NCBI RefSeq assembly: GCF_030540645.1
Contig: NZ_JAUNVV010000018.1
Coordinates: forward strand, 1 to 39,575
Source of the DNA: Arthrobacter sp.
Lineage (GTDB): Bacteria > Actinomycetota > Actinomycetes > Actinomycetales > Micrococcaceae
Length of the DNA stretch: 39,575 bases
Reading direction: 5' to 3'
The number at the start of each line of letters is the position of its first letter. Position 1 is the first letter of the stretch. The notes under the pieces were generated by a model. The model was given only the letters and a program-made list of their open reading frames with translations. It made no database searches and was not told the DNA's origin. This document shows, one piece after another, positions 1-7,853 of this stretch. The position numbers and the translations under genes were made by a program.

Positions 1-871
1 TGTAGCCGAGCGCTCGCAGGCGGTCCTCGCGCACCTTCTCCGCCACGACCACTTGGGAGGGTGTCCTGCCCCTGAGATAGCGTTGCGCTGAATACTTCTC
101 GAAGCCGTCGAATTCTCCGAGGATCTTATATTCCTCCCAAGCAAAATCGGGGTACCCAACGAGGCCTCGCTTGTCGTGGAAAGGCACTTGTAGGGCTGGC
201 TCCGGGAACCCGTTTTCAAGCATGATGGCCCGGCTGAGTGATTCACCGGCGGATTGGGACAGCCCGTTCCCGGCTGCAAGCACCCGCAAGGCCCGGCATT
301 TTTGGGAAGCGTAGGGCAGCCGTGAAATGGCCAGCTGGATCTTCTCCACGGGGAACGTCAACGGGACGTTGGCGGGGGAGCCAGGAAGGATCCGCATCGA
401 CAGCAGGCTGTCCATGGCGGGCAGGGACTGGGCCAGCGGCAGGCACACGGCCATGTCGCGGGCAGTGATGTGGGGTGGGGTCACGAGCAGGCCGTGCATC
501 TGCCACGGTGGAGGGTCGCCGTCGATCGCGGGGAGCCGGTGCACACCATTGCTGCTCTGGCCGCCGTTCTTCGCGGCGCACAGCGTCTCAACCGGGCGGG
601 GCACGCGGACCAGCGGCAAGCCCATGACCTGGGCTGCTGACTGCCGGGTGAAAACCGGGGCCGTATGGGCCAACTCGTGGACTGCCTGAATGCGGACCCT
701 GTACTGTTCCCACGGCTTGAGCGAGCTCCACAGTTCAGTACGCAGATACAGACCGCGTCGCACGCGGTGAAGCTCACCTGAGGCGGCCAGCCGGGACAGC
801 TGCCGGGCGCCGTATTCCTCGACCAGCACGCTGGGGGCCTTGATGAATTCGGGTATCTGGAAAGAGGTCAT
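1..871 (-). CDS. AbiEi-like winged-helix / DUF559 nuclease-like protein (3' end cut by window edge)
   Basis: An open frame of 290 codons runs from an ATG at 871 leftwards past the window edge without a stop. The N-terminal part looks like the winged-helix domain of AbiEi-type type IV antitoxins, with a GELHRVRRGLYL segment around residues 32-43 and a conserved W..(x)PW shortly after. The C-terminal part has a SAGES segment, then YPDFAW and GEFDGFEKY, which resemble the Vsr-like DUF559 nuclease fold (acidic residues followed by K). The same layout recurs in the gene at 31657-32625. No AbiEii-type nucleotidyltransferase toxin gene lies beside it in the window. Function is unknown; a DNA-binding regulator or solitary nuclease-like protein is the best guess. 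Family assignment is fairly sure, activity is not. Confidence 0.75.
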   Translation of the reverse strand, partial: MTSFQIPEFIKAPSVLVEEYGARQLSRLAASGELHRVRRGLYLRTELWSSLKPWEQYRVRIQAVHELAHTAPVFTRQSAAQVMGLPLVRVPRPVETLCAAKNGGQSSNGVHRLPAIDGDPPPWQMHGLLVTPPHITARDMAVCLPLAQSLPAMDSLLSMRILPGSPANVPLTFPVEKIQLAISRLPYASQKCRALRVLAAGNGLSQSAGESLSRAIMLENGFPEPALQVPFHDKRGLVGYPDFAWEEYKILGEFDGFEKYSAQRYLRGRTPSQVVVAEKVREDRLRALGY

Positions 872-1187
872 GCTCCATCGTGGACGCTGTCAGTCCGCAC
901 ACCTCGGGTTGCCGAGGCGAAAGTGGACAACACTATCGGCAGCCCGGCCTGTGGAGGATCGATGTGGCCGGAGAGCGCCGTGCGGAGAGCCCGTTCAGAC
1001 CCGCCGGGGGCTGTTGTGGTCCACGGACCCCGCTATAGCAGCGTCGGATCACCACAACAGCCCCCGGAGCCACTTTGCGCCTGCACCGGCCGGAGCGCGC
1101 ATTTCAGCATCTTGAGACGGGAAACTATGCTTGACTGAAGCCCGGGCAGGTTGCGAGCCCACACGTGGAACAAAGGATTAGGTGACG
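872..1187. other. Non-coding region between divergent genes
   Basis: This stretch separates the minus-strand AbiEi-like gene from murA and contains no believable gene. It holds a small hairpin (CCTCGG at 902-907, GTTG loop, CCGAGG at 912-917) and the large 17-bp inverted repeat at 1004-1067. A weak -10-like TATGCT lies at 1126-1131 ahead of murA, but no good -35 accompanies it. An AAAGGA ribosome binding sequence at 1172-1177 serves murA. Confidence 0.6.
1004..1067. repeat. Perfect 17-bp inverted repeat with 30-nt loop
   Basis: CCGGGGGCTGTTGTGGT at 1004-1020 is matched exactly by its reverse complement at 1051-1067. The 30-nt interval contains two nested small dyads: GGTCC/GGACC at 1018-1029 and the palindrome GCTATAGC at 1032-1039. 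No T-run follows on either strand and no gene ends nearby, so it is not an obvious terminator. It could be a mobile-element remnant, a regulatory RNA hairpin or a dispersed palindromic element. Confidence 0.85.
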
Positions 1188-2525
1188 ATGAGCAGAATTC
1201 TGACAGTCCGAGGCGGTGTTCCGCTCAAGGGACGAGTCAAGGTGCGCGGTGCCAAGAACCTGGTTCCCAAAGCCATGGTGGCCGCGTTGCTGGGAAATGC
1301 CCCTTCAACGCTGCGCAACGTTCCGGAGATCAAGGACGTCGAGGTGGTAACTTCGCTGTTGCGGATCCACGGTGTCACGGTTGACATGGATTCCGTCACG
1401 GGCGACCTCACGATGAACCCGGCCAACGCTAAGAAGGCTTCCAGTGCCGAGATCAACACACACGCAGGGGACTCACGCATCCCCATTCTGCTGTGCGGGC
1501 CGCTGATCCACTCCATCGGCCATGCCTTCATCCCCGACCTTGGCGGCTGCAAGATCGGCGACCGCCCCATCGACTACCACCTGGACGTGCTGCGCCAGTT
1601 CGGTGCCGTTGTGGAAAAGACCAGTGGTGGAATCTCCATCACCGCTCCCATGGGCCTGAAAGGCACCAAGATTTCCCTCCCGTACCCCAGCGTCGGCGCC
1701 ACGGAACAAGTGCTGCTTTCCGCCACCCGCGCGGAGGGCATCACCGAACTCCAAGGTGCCGCCACGGAGCCGGAGATCATTGACCTGATCGCCATCTTGC
1801 AAAAGATGGGTGCCATTATTTCGGTGCAGACGGACAGGACCATCCGCATCGAGGGCGTTGCTGAACTCACCGGCTACGACCACACTGCCCTGCCGGACCG
1901 CAACGAGTCAGCCTCGTGGGCGTCGGCAGCTCTTGTCACCGGCGGAGACATTTACGTTGAGGGCGCCACTCAGCGCGACATGATGACGTTCGTGAACACG
2001 TTCCGCAAGATCGGCGGCGGCATGGACATTCACGACGACGGGATCCGGTTCTTCCACAAGGGCGGCAGCCTGAAGCCGCTCGTCCTGGAAACGAACGTGC
2101 ACCCTGGTTTCATGACCGACTGGCAGCAGCCGCTGGTCGTCGCGCTGACCCAGGCTGAGGGCGTCTCCATTGTGCACGAGACAGTGTATGAAAACCGGTT
2201 TGGCTTCACCGAGGCGCTGACCCGCATGGGTGCAAACATCCAGCTGCACCGCGAGTGCCTGGGCAGCATCCCGTGCCGTTTTGGCCAGCGTAACTTCATT
2301 CACTCAGCAGTGATTTCCGGGCCCACGCCACTTAAGGGTGCCGATATCAACATCCCTGATCTGCGCGGTGGTTTCAGCCATATGATTGCGGCTCTGGCCG
2401 CCCAGGGCACCTCAAACGTCACGGGCATTGATGTGATCAGTCGCGGCTATGAGCATTTCACTGCCAAACTTGATGACCTGGGCGCCGATTTTGACGTTCT
2501 GGAATCTGTCCGGAAGGCGGGGTAG
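1188..2525 (+). CDS. murA: UDP-N-acetylglucosamine 1-carboxyvinyltransferase MurA
   Basis: MurA transfers enolpyruvate from PEP to UDP-GlcNAc, the first committed cytoplasmic step of peptidoglycan synthesis and the fosfomycin target. The 445-residue protein has the VRGAKN substrate-binding segment near residues 19-24 and the catalytic loop GGCKIGDRPID, with the fosfomycin-reactive Cys at residue 121. Length and both EPSP-synthase-like halves are normal. ATG 1188 lies 10 nt after AGGA at 1174-1177; an in-frame GTG at 1182 is the alternative start, spaced 4 nt from the same AGGA. plsC begins 5 nt after its stop, so murA probably leads an operon with plsC, gpsA and ddl. Confidence 0.95.
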   Translation: MSRILTVRGGVPLKGRVKVRGAKNLVPKAMVAALLGNAPSTLRNVPEIKDVEVVTSLLRIHGVTVDMDSVTGDLTMNPANAKKASSAEINTHAGDSRIPILLCGPLIHSIGHAFIPDLGGCKIGDRPIDYHLDVLRQFGAVVEKTSGGISITAPMGLKGTKISLPYPSVGATEQVLLSATRAEGITELQGAATEPEIIDLIAILQKMGAIISVQTDRTIRIEGVAELTGYDHTALPDRNESASWASAALVTGGDIYVEGATQRDMMTFVNTFRKIGGGMDIHDDGIRFFHKGGSLKPLVLETNVHPGFMTDWQQPLVVALTQAEGVSIVHETVYENRFGFTEALTRMGANIQLHRECLGSIPCRFGQRNFIHSAVISGPTPLKGADINIPDLRGGFSHMIAALAAQGTSNVTGIDVISRGYEHFTAKLDDLGADFDVLESVRKAG

Positions 2526-2530
2526 CCGCC

Positions 2531-3466
2531 ATGGGTGCCGGTTCAAACCCCGACCTCCCTGACTCAGCCCAGCCCAGCCCCCACCTCCTGAGCCAGGGCA
2601 AACCGGCACACAAGAGGCCCTTCAAACCCAAGGGCATGACGCTGGGCACCCGCATGTTCTTCGCCCTTCTTGCCGGGGTAGCCCGGAGCATCATGAACGT
2701 CCTCATTGGGAAGGAATGGTACGGACTGGACCGTCTGCCCCAGGATGACGGCTTTATCGTGGTGCCCAACCACTGCACCGAAATCGATCCCATCGTGGTA
2801 GGGCATTTGCTGTACAACCAGAACGTCATGCCGTATTTCTTGGCCAAGGACGGCTTGTTCAAAACCCCCGTCCTCGGCGCGGTGCTGCGCGGTGCTCACC
2901 AGATACCGGTGGAGCGCAGCGGTGTCGGTGCAGGCAAGTCGATCGTGGCGGCACGGGAAGTGCTCATCGGCGGGGGTGCAGTTGTCGTGTATCCGGAAGG
3001 TACGCTCACCCGTGACCCCGAGCTGTGGCCCATGAAGGGGCACACGGGGGCTGCGCGGCTGGCTCTGGGCACCGGCGCCAAGGTGATTCCCGTGGTGCAC
3101 TGGGGCGCCCAGGAGGTGTTCCCGCGCTATGCCAAGGGGTTCAAGATTTTCCCCCGTAAGAAGGTGCGGGTTGTGGTGGGCGATCCCGTGGATCTGAGCG
3201 CATTCGCCGGTCATGATGCCGACAAGGCCACCTTGGAAGCCATGACGGAGGTGATCATGGCGGCCATCACCGCCATTTTGGTCGAGTTGCGCGGTGAGGC
3301 TGCCCCTGCCCAGCGCTGGGATCCCGCCGCCCACCACCAAACGGCCCATGGCCGGTTCGTGGAGCGCGGTGAGCAGAGCCCCAAGGCTCCCAAACTTGAG
3401 GCACCCAGCACTTCGAAAGACATGAAGAACGACGCCGGAACAACAGAAACAGGGGACCTGAAGTGA
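2531..3466 (+). CDS. plsC: 1-acyl-sn-glycerol-3-phosphate acyltransferase
   Basis: This PlsC-family enzyme acylates lysophosphatidic acid to phosphatidic acid at the membrane in phospholipid synthesis. The signature NH(x4)D motif is NHCTEID, with His81 and Asp86, and the second motif PEGT lies at residues 155-158. The first 36 residues are a polar, Pro-rich extension before the catalytic domain, and the C-terminal tail from about residue 255 is low-complexity and charged. It starts 5 nt after murA and its TGA overlaps the GTG of gpsA, so the genes are translationally coupled. Coupling to glycerol-3-phosphate production by GpsA fits its role. The acyl-chain and lysophospholipid preference cannot be read from the sequence. 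Confidence 0.9.
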   Translation: MGAGSNPDLPDSAQPSPHLLSQGKPAHKRPFKPKGMTLGTRMFFALLAGVARSIMNVLIGKEWYGLDRLPQDDGFIVVPNHCTEIDPIVVGHLLYNQNVMPYFLAKDGLFKTPVLGAVLRGAHQIPVERSGVGAGKSIVAAREVLIGGGAVVVYPEGTLTRDPELWPMKGHTGAARLALGTGAKVIPVVHWGAQEVFPRYAKGFKIFPRKKVRVVVGDPVDLSAFAGHDADKATLEAMTEVIMAAITAILVELRGEAAPAQRWDPAAHHQTAHGRFVERGEQSPKAPKLEAPSTSKDMKNDAGTTETGDLK

Positions 3467-4500
3467 GCTACGTGGATGGCAAGGCGCCTGCCAAGATCGC
3501 GGTTTTGGGTGCAGGCAGCTGGGGTACCACTTTTGCGAAGATCCTCGCTGACGGTGGCGAAGGCACCGACCTGAAAGTGGTGTTGTGGGGCCGGCGCCAG
3601 GAGGTGGTGGAGCAGATCAATGACAACCACCGCAATCCCCGCTACCTGACAAGCATTGCGCTCCCTGCCAGCATCACCGCATCCACGGATGTTGCGGAAG
3701 TTCTGCGCGATGCAGAGCTGGTGGTGCTTGCCGTGCCTGCCCAAACGCTGCGCGAACAGTTGGGCGGGTGGGCACCGCACCTGGCGAAGGACGCCGTCGT
3801 CGTTAGTTTGATGAAGGGGCTGGAGCTGGGAACGGACCAGCGTATGTCCCAGGTGATCCAGTCGGAACTGGGGCTGGGCCCGGAGCGCGTTGTGGTGGTT
3901 TCTGGCCCCAACCTGGCCATGGAAATTGCGCGCCAGGAGCCCACAGCCTCAGTGGTGGCTTGTGTGGATGAGAATACTGCCAAATGGGTTGCGAAAATGT
4001 GCAAGTCCAAGTATTTCCGTCCCTACACGGTCTCCGACGTGGTGGGCGTGGAGATTGGCGGGATCGTGAAGAACGTGATCGCCCTGTGCGTGGGCATGTG
4101 TGAGGGCCAGAAGGTGGGCGACAACACGAAGGCGGCCGTCATCACCCGTGGCCTGGCTGAGACCACGCGGTTGGCACTGGCGCTGGGCGGCAAGGCCGAG
4201 ACCATGGCCGGGCTGGCCGGCCTGGGTGACCTCGTGGCCACGTGCTCGTCGTCGCTGAGCCGCAACCACACGGCCGGGCGCATGCTGGGTGAGGGCCTCA
4301 CGCTGGAGGACGTCAACAACCGCATGACGCAGACTGCCGAGGGCATCAAGTCCGGGCGTGCAGTCTCGGATTTGGCCGCGAAGATGGGTGTTGACATGCC
4401 CATCACGAATGCCGTGGTGGCCGTGCTTGAGGGTAAACTGACTGTCGATGAACTGGGCCCGCTGCTGTTGGCCCGCCAACTGAAATCCGAAGGCGATTAA
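3463..4500 (+). CDS. gpsA: Glycerol-3-phosphate dehydrogenase [NAD(P)+]
   Basis: GpsA reduces dihydroxyacetone phosphate to sn-glycerol 3-phosphate for phospholipid synthesis in the cytoplasm. The N-terminal Rossmann motif GAGSWGTT is at about residues 17-24. The catalytic Lys region reads [14 protein letters not shown], and the C-terminal domain contains AGLAGLGDL and the substrate-binding SLSRN stretch. Length (345 aa) is normal for the family. The GTG start at 3463 overlaps the plsC stop by four bases (GTGA) and is preceded by AGGGGA. The next gene, ddl, starts 3 nt after its TAA. Confidence 0.95.
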   Translation: MSYVDGKAPAKIAVLGAGSWGTTFAKILADGGEGTDLKVVLWGRRQEVVEQINDNHRNPRYLTSIALPASITASTDVAEVLRDAELVVLAVPAQTLREQLGGWAPHLAKDAVVVSLMKGLELGTDQRMSQVIQSELGLGPERVVVVSGPNLAMEIARQEPTASVVACVDENTAKWVAKMCKSKYFRPYTVSDVVGVEIGGIVKNVIALCVGMCEGQKVGDNTKAAVITRGLAETTRLALALGGKAETMAGLAGLGDLVATCSSSLSRNHTAGRMLGEGLTLEDVNNRMTQTAEGIKSGRAVSDLAAKMGVDMPITNAVVAVLEGKLTVDELGPLLLARQLKSEGD

Positions 4501-4503
4501 CGC

Positions 4504-5640
4504 GTGACTACTGATTCCCCCGCTACATCTGCGCGTATTCGCGTTGCCATTCTTTTCGGGGGCCGTTCCAGCGAACATTCGGTCAGCTGCGTGACGGCCG
4601 CCGGCGTGCTGGGTGCCATTGACAAGGACAAGTACGACGTCGTCCCCATCGGCATTGCGAAGGACGGCCAGTGGGTTTTGGTTGGCGGGGAGATCAACGG
4701 CGTGTCCCTCGCCGGGGGTGCCCTGCCGGAGGTTGCCGGGGGAGAGCGGACCGTTTCGCTGGCGCACCTGGGCGGCGGCCACCAGCTGGTGGTCTCGGAT
4801 GCTGTGAACGTGCCCGAGCAGCTCGGCGCCGTGGACGTGGTGTTCCCGCTGCTGCACGGGCCGTGGGGTGAGGACGGCACCGTCCAGGGCCTGCTGGAAC
4901 TTTCGGACACCCGATATGTGGGTGCCGGAGTGCTGGCGTCGGCGATCGGCATGGACAAGCACTTCATGAAGGTGGTTTTTGAAGCCGCCGGACTCAGTGT
5001 GGGGCCTTATGTTGCGGTCACCGACCGCGAATGGACCGTGAACCCGGAGAAGGTGCGCGCGCGCGTGGCAGCTCTTGGCTTCCCTGTCTTTGTGAAGCCT
5101 GCCCGCGCCGGCTCCTCCATGGGGATCTCGAAGGTGGACTCTGCCGAGCAGCTGGATGCCGCCATCGCCGAGGCACGCGAGCACGATCTCAAGCTGGTCA
5201 TCGAGGCCGGAATCGTGGGCCGCGAAATCGAAATCGCCGTCCTTGAGGGCCGGGGCAGCGACGCTCCGCGGGTTTCGCTGCCCGGTGAAATTGCCATGGT
5301 CGACGGCGCCCACCACCAGTTTTATGACTTTGCCGCCAAGTACGTCCAGGGCGATGCCGTGAACCTCAGCTGCCCTGCGGAAATGCCCGAGGCGGACATC
5401 GTGCGTGTGCGTGAGCTGGCTGCGGCAGCGTTTGACGCCGTCGGCGCCGAGGGGCTCTCCCGCGTGGACTTCTTCTACACCGCGGACGGTGAGTTGATCA
5501 TCAATGAGATCAACACGATGCCCGGCTTCACACCGTCGTCCATGTATCCGCAGATGTGGGAGGCCTCGGGGATGAGCTACCCCGAGCTGATTGACGAGCT
5601 GCTCCAGCTTGCCCTCCAGCGCAAGGTGGGCCTGCGCTAA
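4504..5640 (+). CDS. ddl: D-alanine--D-alanine ligase
   Basis: Ddl joins two D-alanines with ATP hydrolysis to make the peptidoglycan dipeptide. The 378-residue ATP-grasp protein shows LFGGRSSEHSVS at the N-terminus, PLLHGPWGEDGTVQG in the first domain, the ATP-binding KPARAGSSMGISKV, and the metal-binding ending INEINTMPGFT. It starts with GTG three bases after gpsA and ends 12 nt before the stop of the opposing CPBP gene. It is the last gene of the murA operon here. In related actinobacteria, as recalled rather than searched, a DUF3515 gene and thiL usually follow ddl; here about 6 kb of other genes intervene. Confidence 0.95.
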   Translation: MTTDSPATSARIRVAILFGGRSSEHSVSCVTAAGVLGAIDKDKYDVVPIGIAKDGQWVLVGGEINGVSLAGGALPEVAGGERTVSLAHLGGGHQLVVSDAVNVPEQLGAVDVVFPLLHGPWGEDGTVQGLLELSDTRYVGAGVLASAIGMDKHFMKVVFEAAGLSVGPYVAVTDREWTVNPEKVRARVAALGFPVFVKPARAGSSMGISKVDSAEQLDAAIAEAREHDLKLVIEAGIVGREIEIAVLEGRGSDAPRVSLPGEIAMVDGAHHQFYDFAAKYVQGDAVNLSCPAEMPEADIVRVRELAAAAFDAVGAEGLSRVDFFYTADGELIINEINTMPGFTPSSMYPQMWEASGMSYPELIDELLQLALQRKVGLR

Positions 5641-5652
5641 GCTGGCGGGTGG

Positions 5653-6381
5653 CTAGCCATGACGGCGGGCAACCAGCACGAGGACCACGGCGAGGACGGC
5701 GGCGACAGCCACGCTCACGAGGTCGGTGACTTCAGCCGAACGGGGAACCAGCACAAAACCGGAAAAGTCGAAGGCCACGTGCAGTGCGATGGCAGGCCAG
5801 ATGCTGCCCGTCATCCGCACCAGGGTGCAGGCGATCACGCCGAAGAAGAACGCGAACACGATGGTGGCGAGGCTTTCGGTGATGCTCTGTTCGGGTGACA
5901 GCGCTGCGGCAGAGTGCGCCACGGCAAACCCCACTGAGGTGGCAACAACCCCCACCCAAGGTGCACGGGCGGAAAAGAGCCGCAGCAGGATTCCGCGGAA
6001 GATCGACTCCTCGACGAATCCCACAAGAATCGCAAGACCGGCGAATGCCAGGATTCCCACGCCAGGGGCGTCCACACCGTTGGAGGAAACTATGACCGCG
6101 ATCGGGAGCGCTGCGACAAGTACCATGGCAGTCGCCGCACCGGGTCGCCTTGTCTCGATGCGCCGGAACCCGGTCACCCGCCACGAGCGGCGCATCGTTA
6201 GGCCGATGGCGGTTGCGGCCGCCAGTGGTATGAACGCGGCGACCAGCGGCAGGTATCCGGTGAACCCGAGGAGGTAGCTGACGGTTCCCACAGCGCCAAG
6301 GAAGACAACCAGTCCGGCAGTAGTGAGCAGCAGTGCGAGGTAAGGGCGGGTCTTTTGAACAAGACTGGATGTTGTAGACAT
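5653..6381 (-). CDS. CPBP-family intramembrane glutamic protease (CAAX/Abi type)
   Basis: This 242-residue multi-pass membrane protein belongs to the CPBP (Abi) family related to Rce1. It carries the three expected motifs: EESIFRG (EExxxR), FAVAH (FxxxH) and HVAFD (HxxxD/N). Some six to eight hydrophobic segments fill the rest. The ATG at 6381 follows AAGGAG at 6389-6394 with an 7-nt gap on the minus strand. It is divergent from a TetR regulator with two 16-bp palindromes between them, one touching its ribosome binding region, so it is the likely repressor target. Substrate is unknown; relatives process peptides or give bacteriocin self-immunity. Confidence 0.88.
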   Translation of the reverse strand: MSTTSSLVQKTRPYLALLLTTAGLVVFLGAVGTVSYLLGFTGYLPLVAAFIPLAAATAIGLTMRRSWRVTGFRRIETRRPGAATAMVLVAALPIAVIVSSNGVDAPGVGILAFAGLAILVGFVEESIFRGILLRLFSARAPWVGVVATSVGFAVAHSAAALSPEQSITESLATIVFAFFFGVIACTLVRMTGSIWPAIALHVAFDFSGFVLVPRSAEVTDLVSVAVAAVLAVVLVLVARRHG

Positions 6382-6398
6382 GATGACACTCCTTGAAG

Positions 6399-6414
6399 GA
6401 ATACAGGTGTATTC
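6399..6414. promoter_or_regulatory. Operator palindrome 1 for the divergent TetR regulator
   Basis: GAATACA-GG-TGTATTC is a perfect dyad with 7-bp arms. It lies 17 nt upstream of the CPBP start and abuts its ribosome binding site. Its outward partner at 6429-6444 has identical arms, so a TetR dimer would see the same site twice, 30 bp centre to centre. Confidence 0.85.
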
Positions 6415-6428
6415 GACTTTTTTTTGTA

Positions 6429-6444
6429 GAATACACCTGTATTC
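6429..6444. promoter_or_regulatory. Operator palindrome 2 for the divergent TetR regulator
   Basis: GAATACA-CC-TGTATTC repeats the arms of the palindrome at 6399-6414 and is its exact reverse complement. It sits 40 nt upstream of the TetR start. A run of eight T residues (6418-6425) separates the two sites. Occupation of both would close the promoters in both directions. Confidence 0.85.
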
Positions 6445-6484
6445 TGAATGTGCACAAGACTTCTTCAAAAACTCAGGAGGACCG

Positions 6485-7051
6485 GTGTCGGCACGCATTA
6501 CCGAGTTTGCAGACGCTGCACTGCAGATCGTAGCCCGCGATGGTTTGCCGGGCCTCTCGTTCCGCTCCGTGGCGCGTGAGGCGGGATGCTCCCTGGGGGC
6601 AGTCCAGAAAGCCTTCGCAACGAAGGAGGAGCTGCTTCATGCGGCACTGGAGCGTGCGCAGTCCACGGTGACCGGCTCCTTCTCGGCAGAGCCCGCGAAG
6701 CCAACGCTTGAGAAGTGGCTGGTGGGCTTGGTGTCTGCCACCCTCCCAGTCGACGCGGAACGCCGCGCAGCCGTGATTGTCGGAGTTGCGTTCTCGGACA
6801 GGGCGCCGTTCGATGAGAAGATCGCAGCGTCGATCCGCGGGGGGGATGAGGCGATCCGCACTCAACTGATTCGCCTGTTCGCTTGGCGGCGCGCGGACGG
6901 TGAGCTGCACGCACGCCTGGATGACGACTCGCTTGCGCGGGCCATCCTTGCATTCAGTGCCGGACTGGCCGGGCAGCTGCTTTACGACCCGAGGCCGGTT
7001 GCCGAGGTCGAGGCACTCGTCGCCGGAGTTGTCGCATCCATGCTGGCCTAG
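6485..7051 (+). CDS. TetR/AcrR-family transcriptional repressor
   Basis: The 188-residue protein starts with a helix-turn-helix of TetR type: LSFRSVAREAGCSLGAVQKAFATKEELLHAAL spans about residues 25-55, described here as motif SVAREAGCSLGAVQKAF. The C-terminal domain is all-helical and would bind an unknown ligand. The GTG at 6485 follows AGGAGG at 6475-6480 with a 4-nt spacer and was chosen over upstream starts, because the open frame there runs through the palindromic operators. It is divergent from the CPBP protease gene and presumably represses it and itself. Confidence 0.88.
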   Translation: MSARITEFADAALQIVARDGLPGLSFRSVAREAGCSLGAVQKAFATKEELLHAALERAQSTVTGSFSAEPAKPTLEKWLVGLVSATLPVDAERRAAVIVGVAFSDRAPFDEKIAASIRGGDEAIRTQLIRLFAWRRADGELHARLDDDSLARAILAFSAGLAGQLLYDPRPVAEVEALVAGVVASMLA

Positions 7052-7110
7052 CCCGTTGCGCCCCGCATGATCCACGCCGGCGATAGGCGTAATCATCCCG
7101 GGGAGGCTGT

Positions 7111-7143
7111 CATAAGTCACTGGACCCCGCCGTCGGACTTATG
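7111..7143. promoter_or_regulatory. 8-bp inverted repeat upstream of the response regulator
   Basis: CATAAGTC at 7111-7118 is mirrored by GACTTATG at 7136-7143, with 17 nt between. It ends 37 nt before the response regulator start, where an activator or autoregulator site could sit. Function is inferred only from position and symmetry. Confidence 0.4.
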
Positions 7144-7180
7144 CTTTGGATAAAAGGTCACGTACTTCTGGGGAGTCACA

Positions 7181-7846
7181 ATGCTGTATCCGGTTATTCG
7201 TGTTGGCATTGTTGATGACAATGAAGTGGTGCGCATCGGCTTTTCGGCTGGTGCCGCCTTGGATGCGAAGTTTTCCGAACATCCACTGAAGGTCGTGGCA
7301 GCTGTGGACACTGTGGGCAGGTTGCTGCAGGGACCGCCCGGCATGTTTGATGTGGTGGTGTTGGACTTGTCGCTGTCCGACGGCTCTGCGCCGGGGGACA
7401 ACGTCCGTGCGGTTCTCTCCGCCGGCTACCCGGTTCTTGTTTTCAGCTTGGGCGACAACCCGGACGCCATCCGCGAAGCTCTCTCCGCTGGAGCTTCTGG
7501 AATTTCCCGCAAGGCCGAAGATATCCGCGACACCTTGGAGATGGTGCGCCTGGTCGCCGCCGGCCAAACCATTGACAATCAGGAACTGGCCGCCGCGATT
7601 TCAGCGGACAGGAGCTTCATCGCCGCTGAATTGAGCGAGCGCGAGCTCGAGACCTTGAAGTTCTACGCCACCGGATTCACGCGCGGCCAAATCGCCACGC
7701 GCATGAACATCTCCGCCAACACGGTGGGCACCAATATCAAGCGCATCCGCGAAAAGTACGCGGTAGCCGGCCGCTACGCCCCCACCAAGCTGGAGCTCTA
7801 CCACCGTGCTTTGGAAGACGGCGTCATCACCACCGAGCCAGCGTAG
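7181..7846 (+). CDS. Two-component response regulator, LuxR-type output
   Basis: The N-terminal receiver domain has the acidic pair DD at residues 12-13, the phosphoacceptor Asp62 in VVVLDLSLSD, and a late Lys in ISRKAED. The C-terminal LuxR-type helix-turn-helix begins at about residue 152 with LSERELETLKFYATG and continues with RGQIATRMNISANTV. The ATG at 7181 follows GGGGAG at 7170-7175 with 5 nt spacing. The sensor kinase gene starts 7 nt after its stop, which makes a cognate pair likely. The target genes are unknown. Confidence 0.92.
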   Translation: MLYPVIRVGIVDDNEVVRIGFSAGAALDAKFSEHPLKVVAAVDTVGRLLQGPPGMFDVVVLDLSLSDGSAPGDNVRAVLSAGYPVLVFSLGDNPDAIREALSAGASGISRKAEDIRDTLEMVRLVAAGQTIDNQELAAAISADRSFIAAELSERELETLKFYATGFTRGQIATRMNISANTVGTNIKRIREKYAVAGRYAPTKLELYHRALEDGVITTEPA

Positions 7847-7853
7847 GCGCAGG

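Noticed and set aside
1004-1067. The 17-bp inverted repeat as a Rho-independent terminator
   Set aside because: No T-run follows on either strand, the loop is 30 nt long, and both neighbouring genes point away from it.
3949-5316. Long minus-strand open frame of 455 codons opposite gpsA and ddl
   Set aside because: It lies antisense to two clear enzymes, its translation is His/Gly/Gln/Arg-rich without motifs, and such frames arise from GC-rich codon bias.
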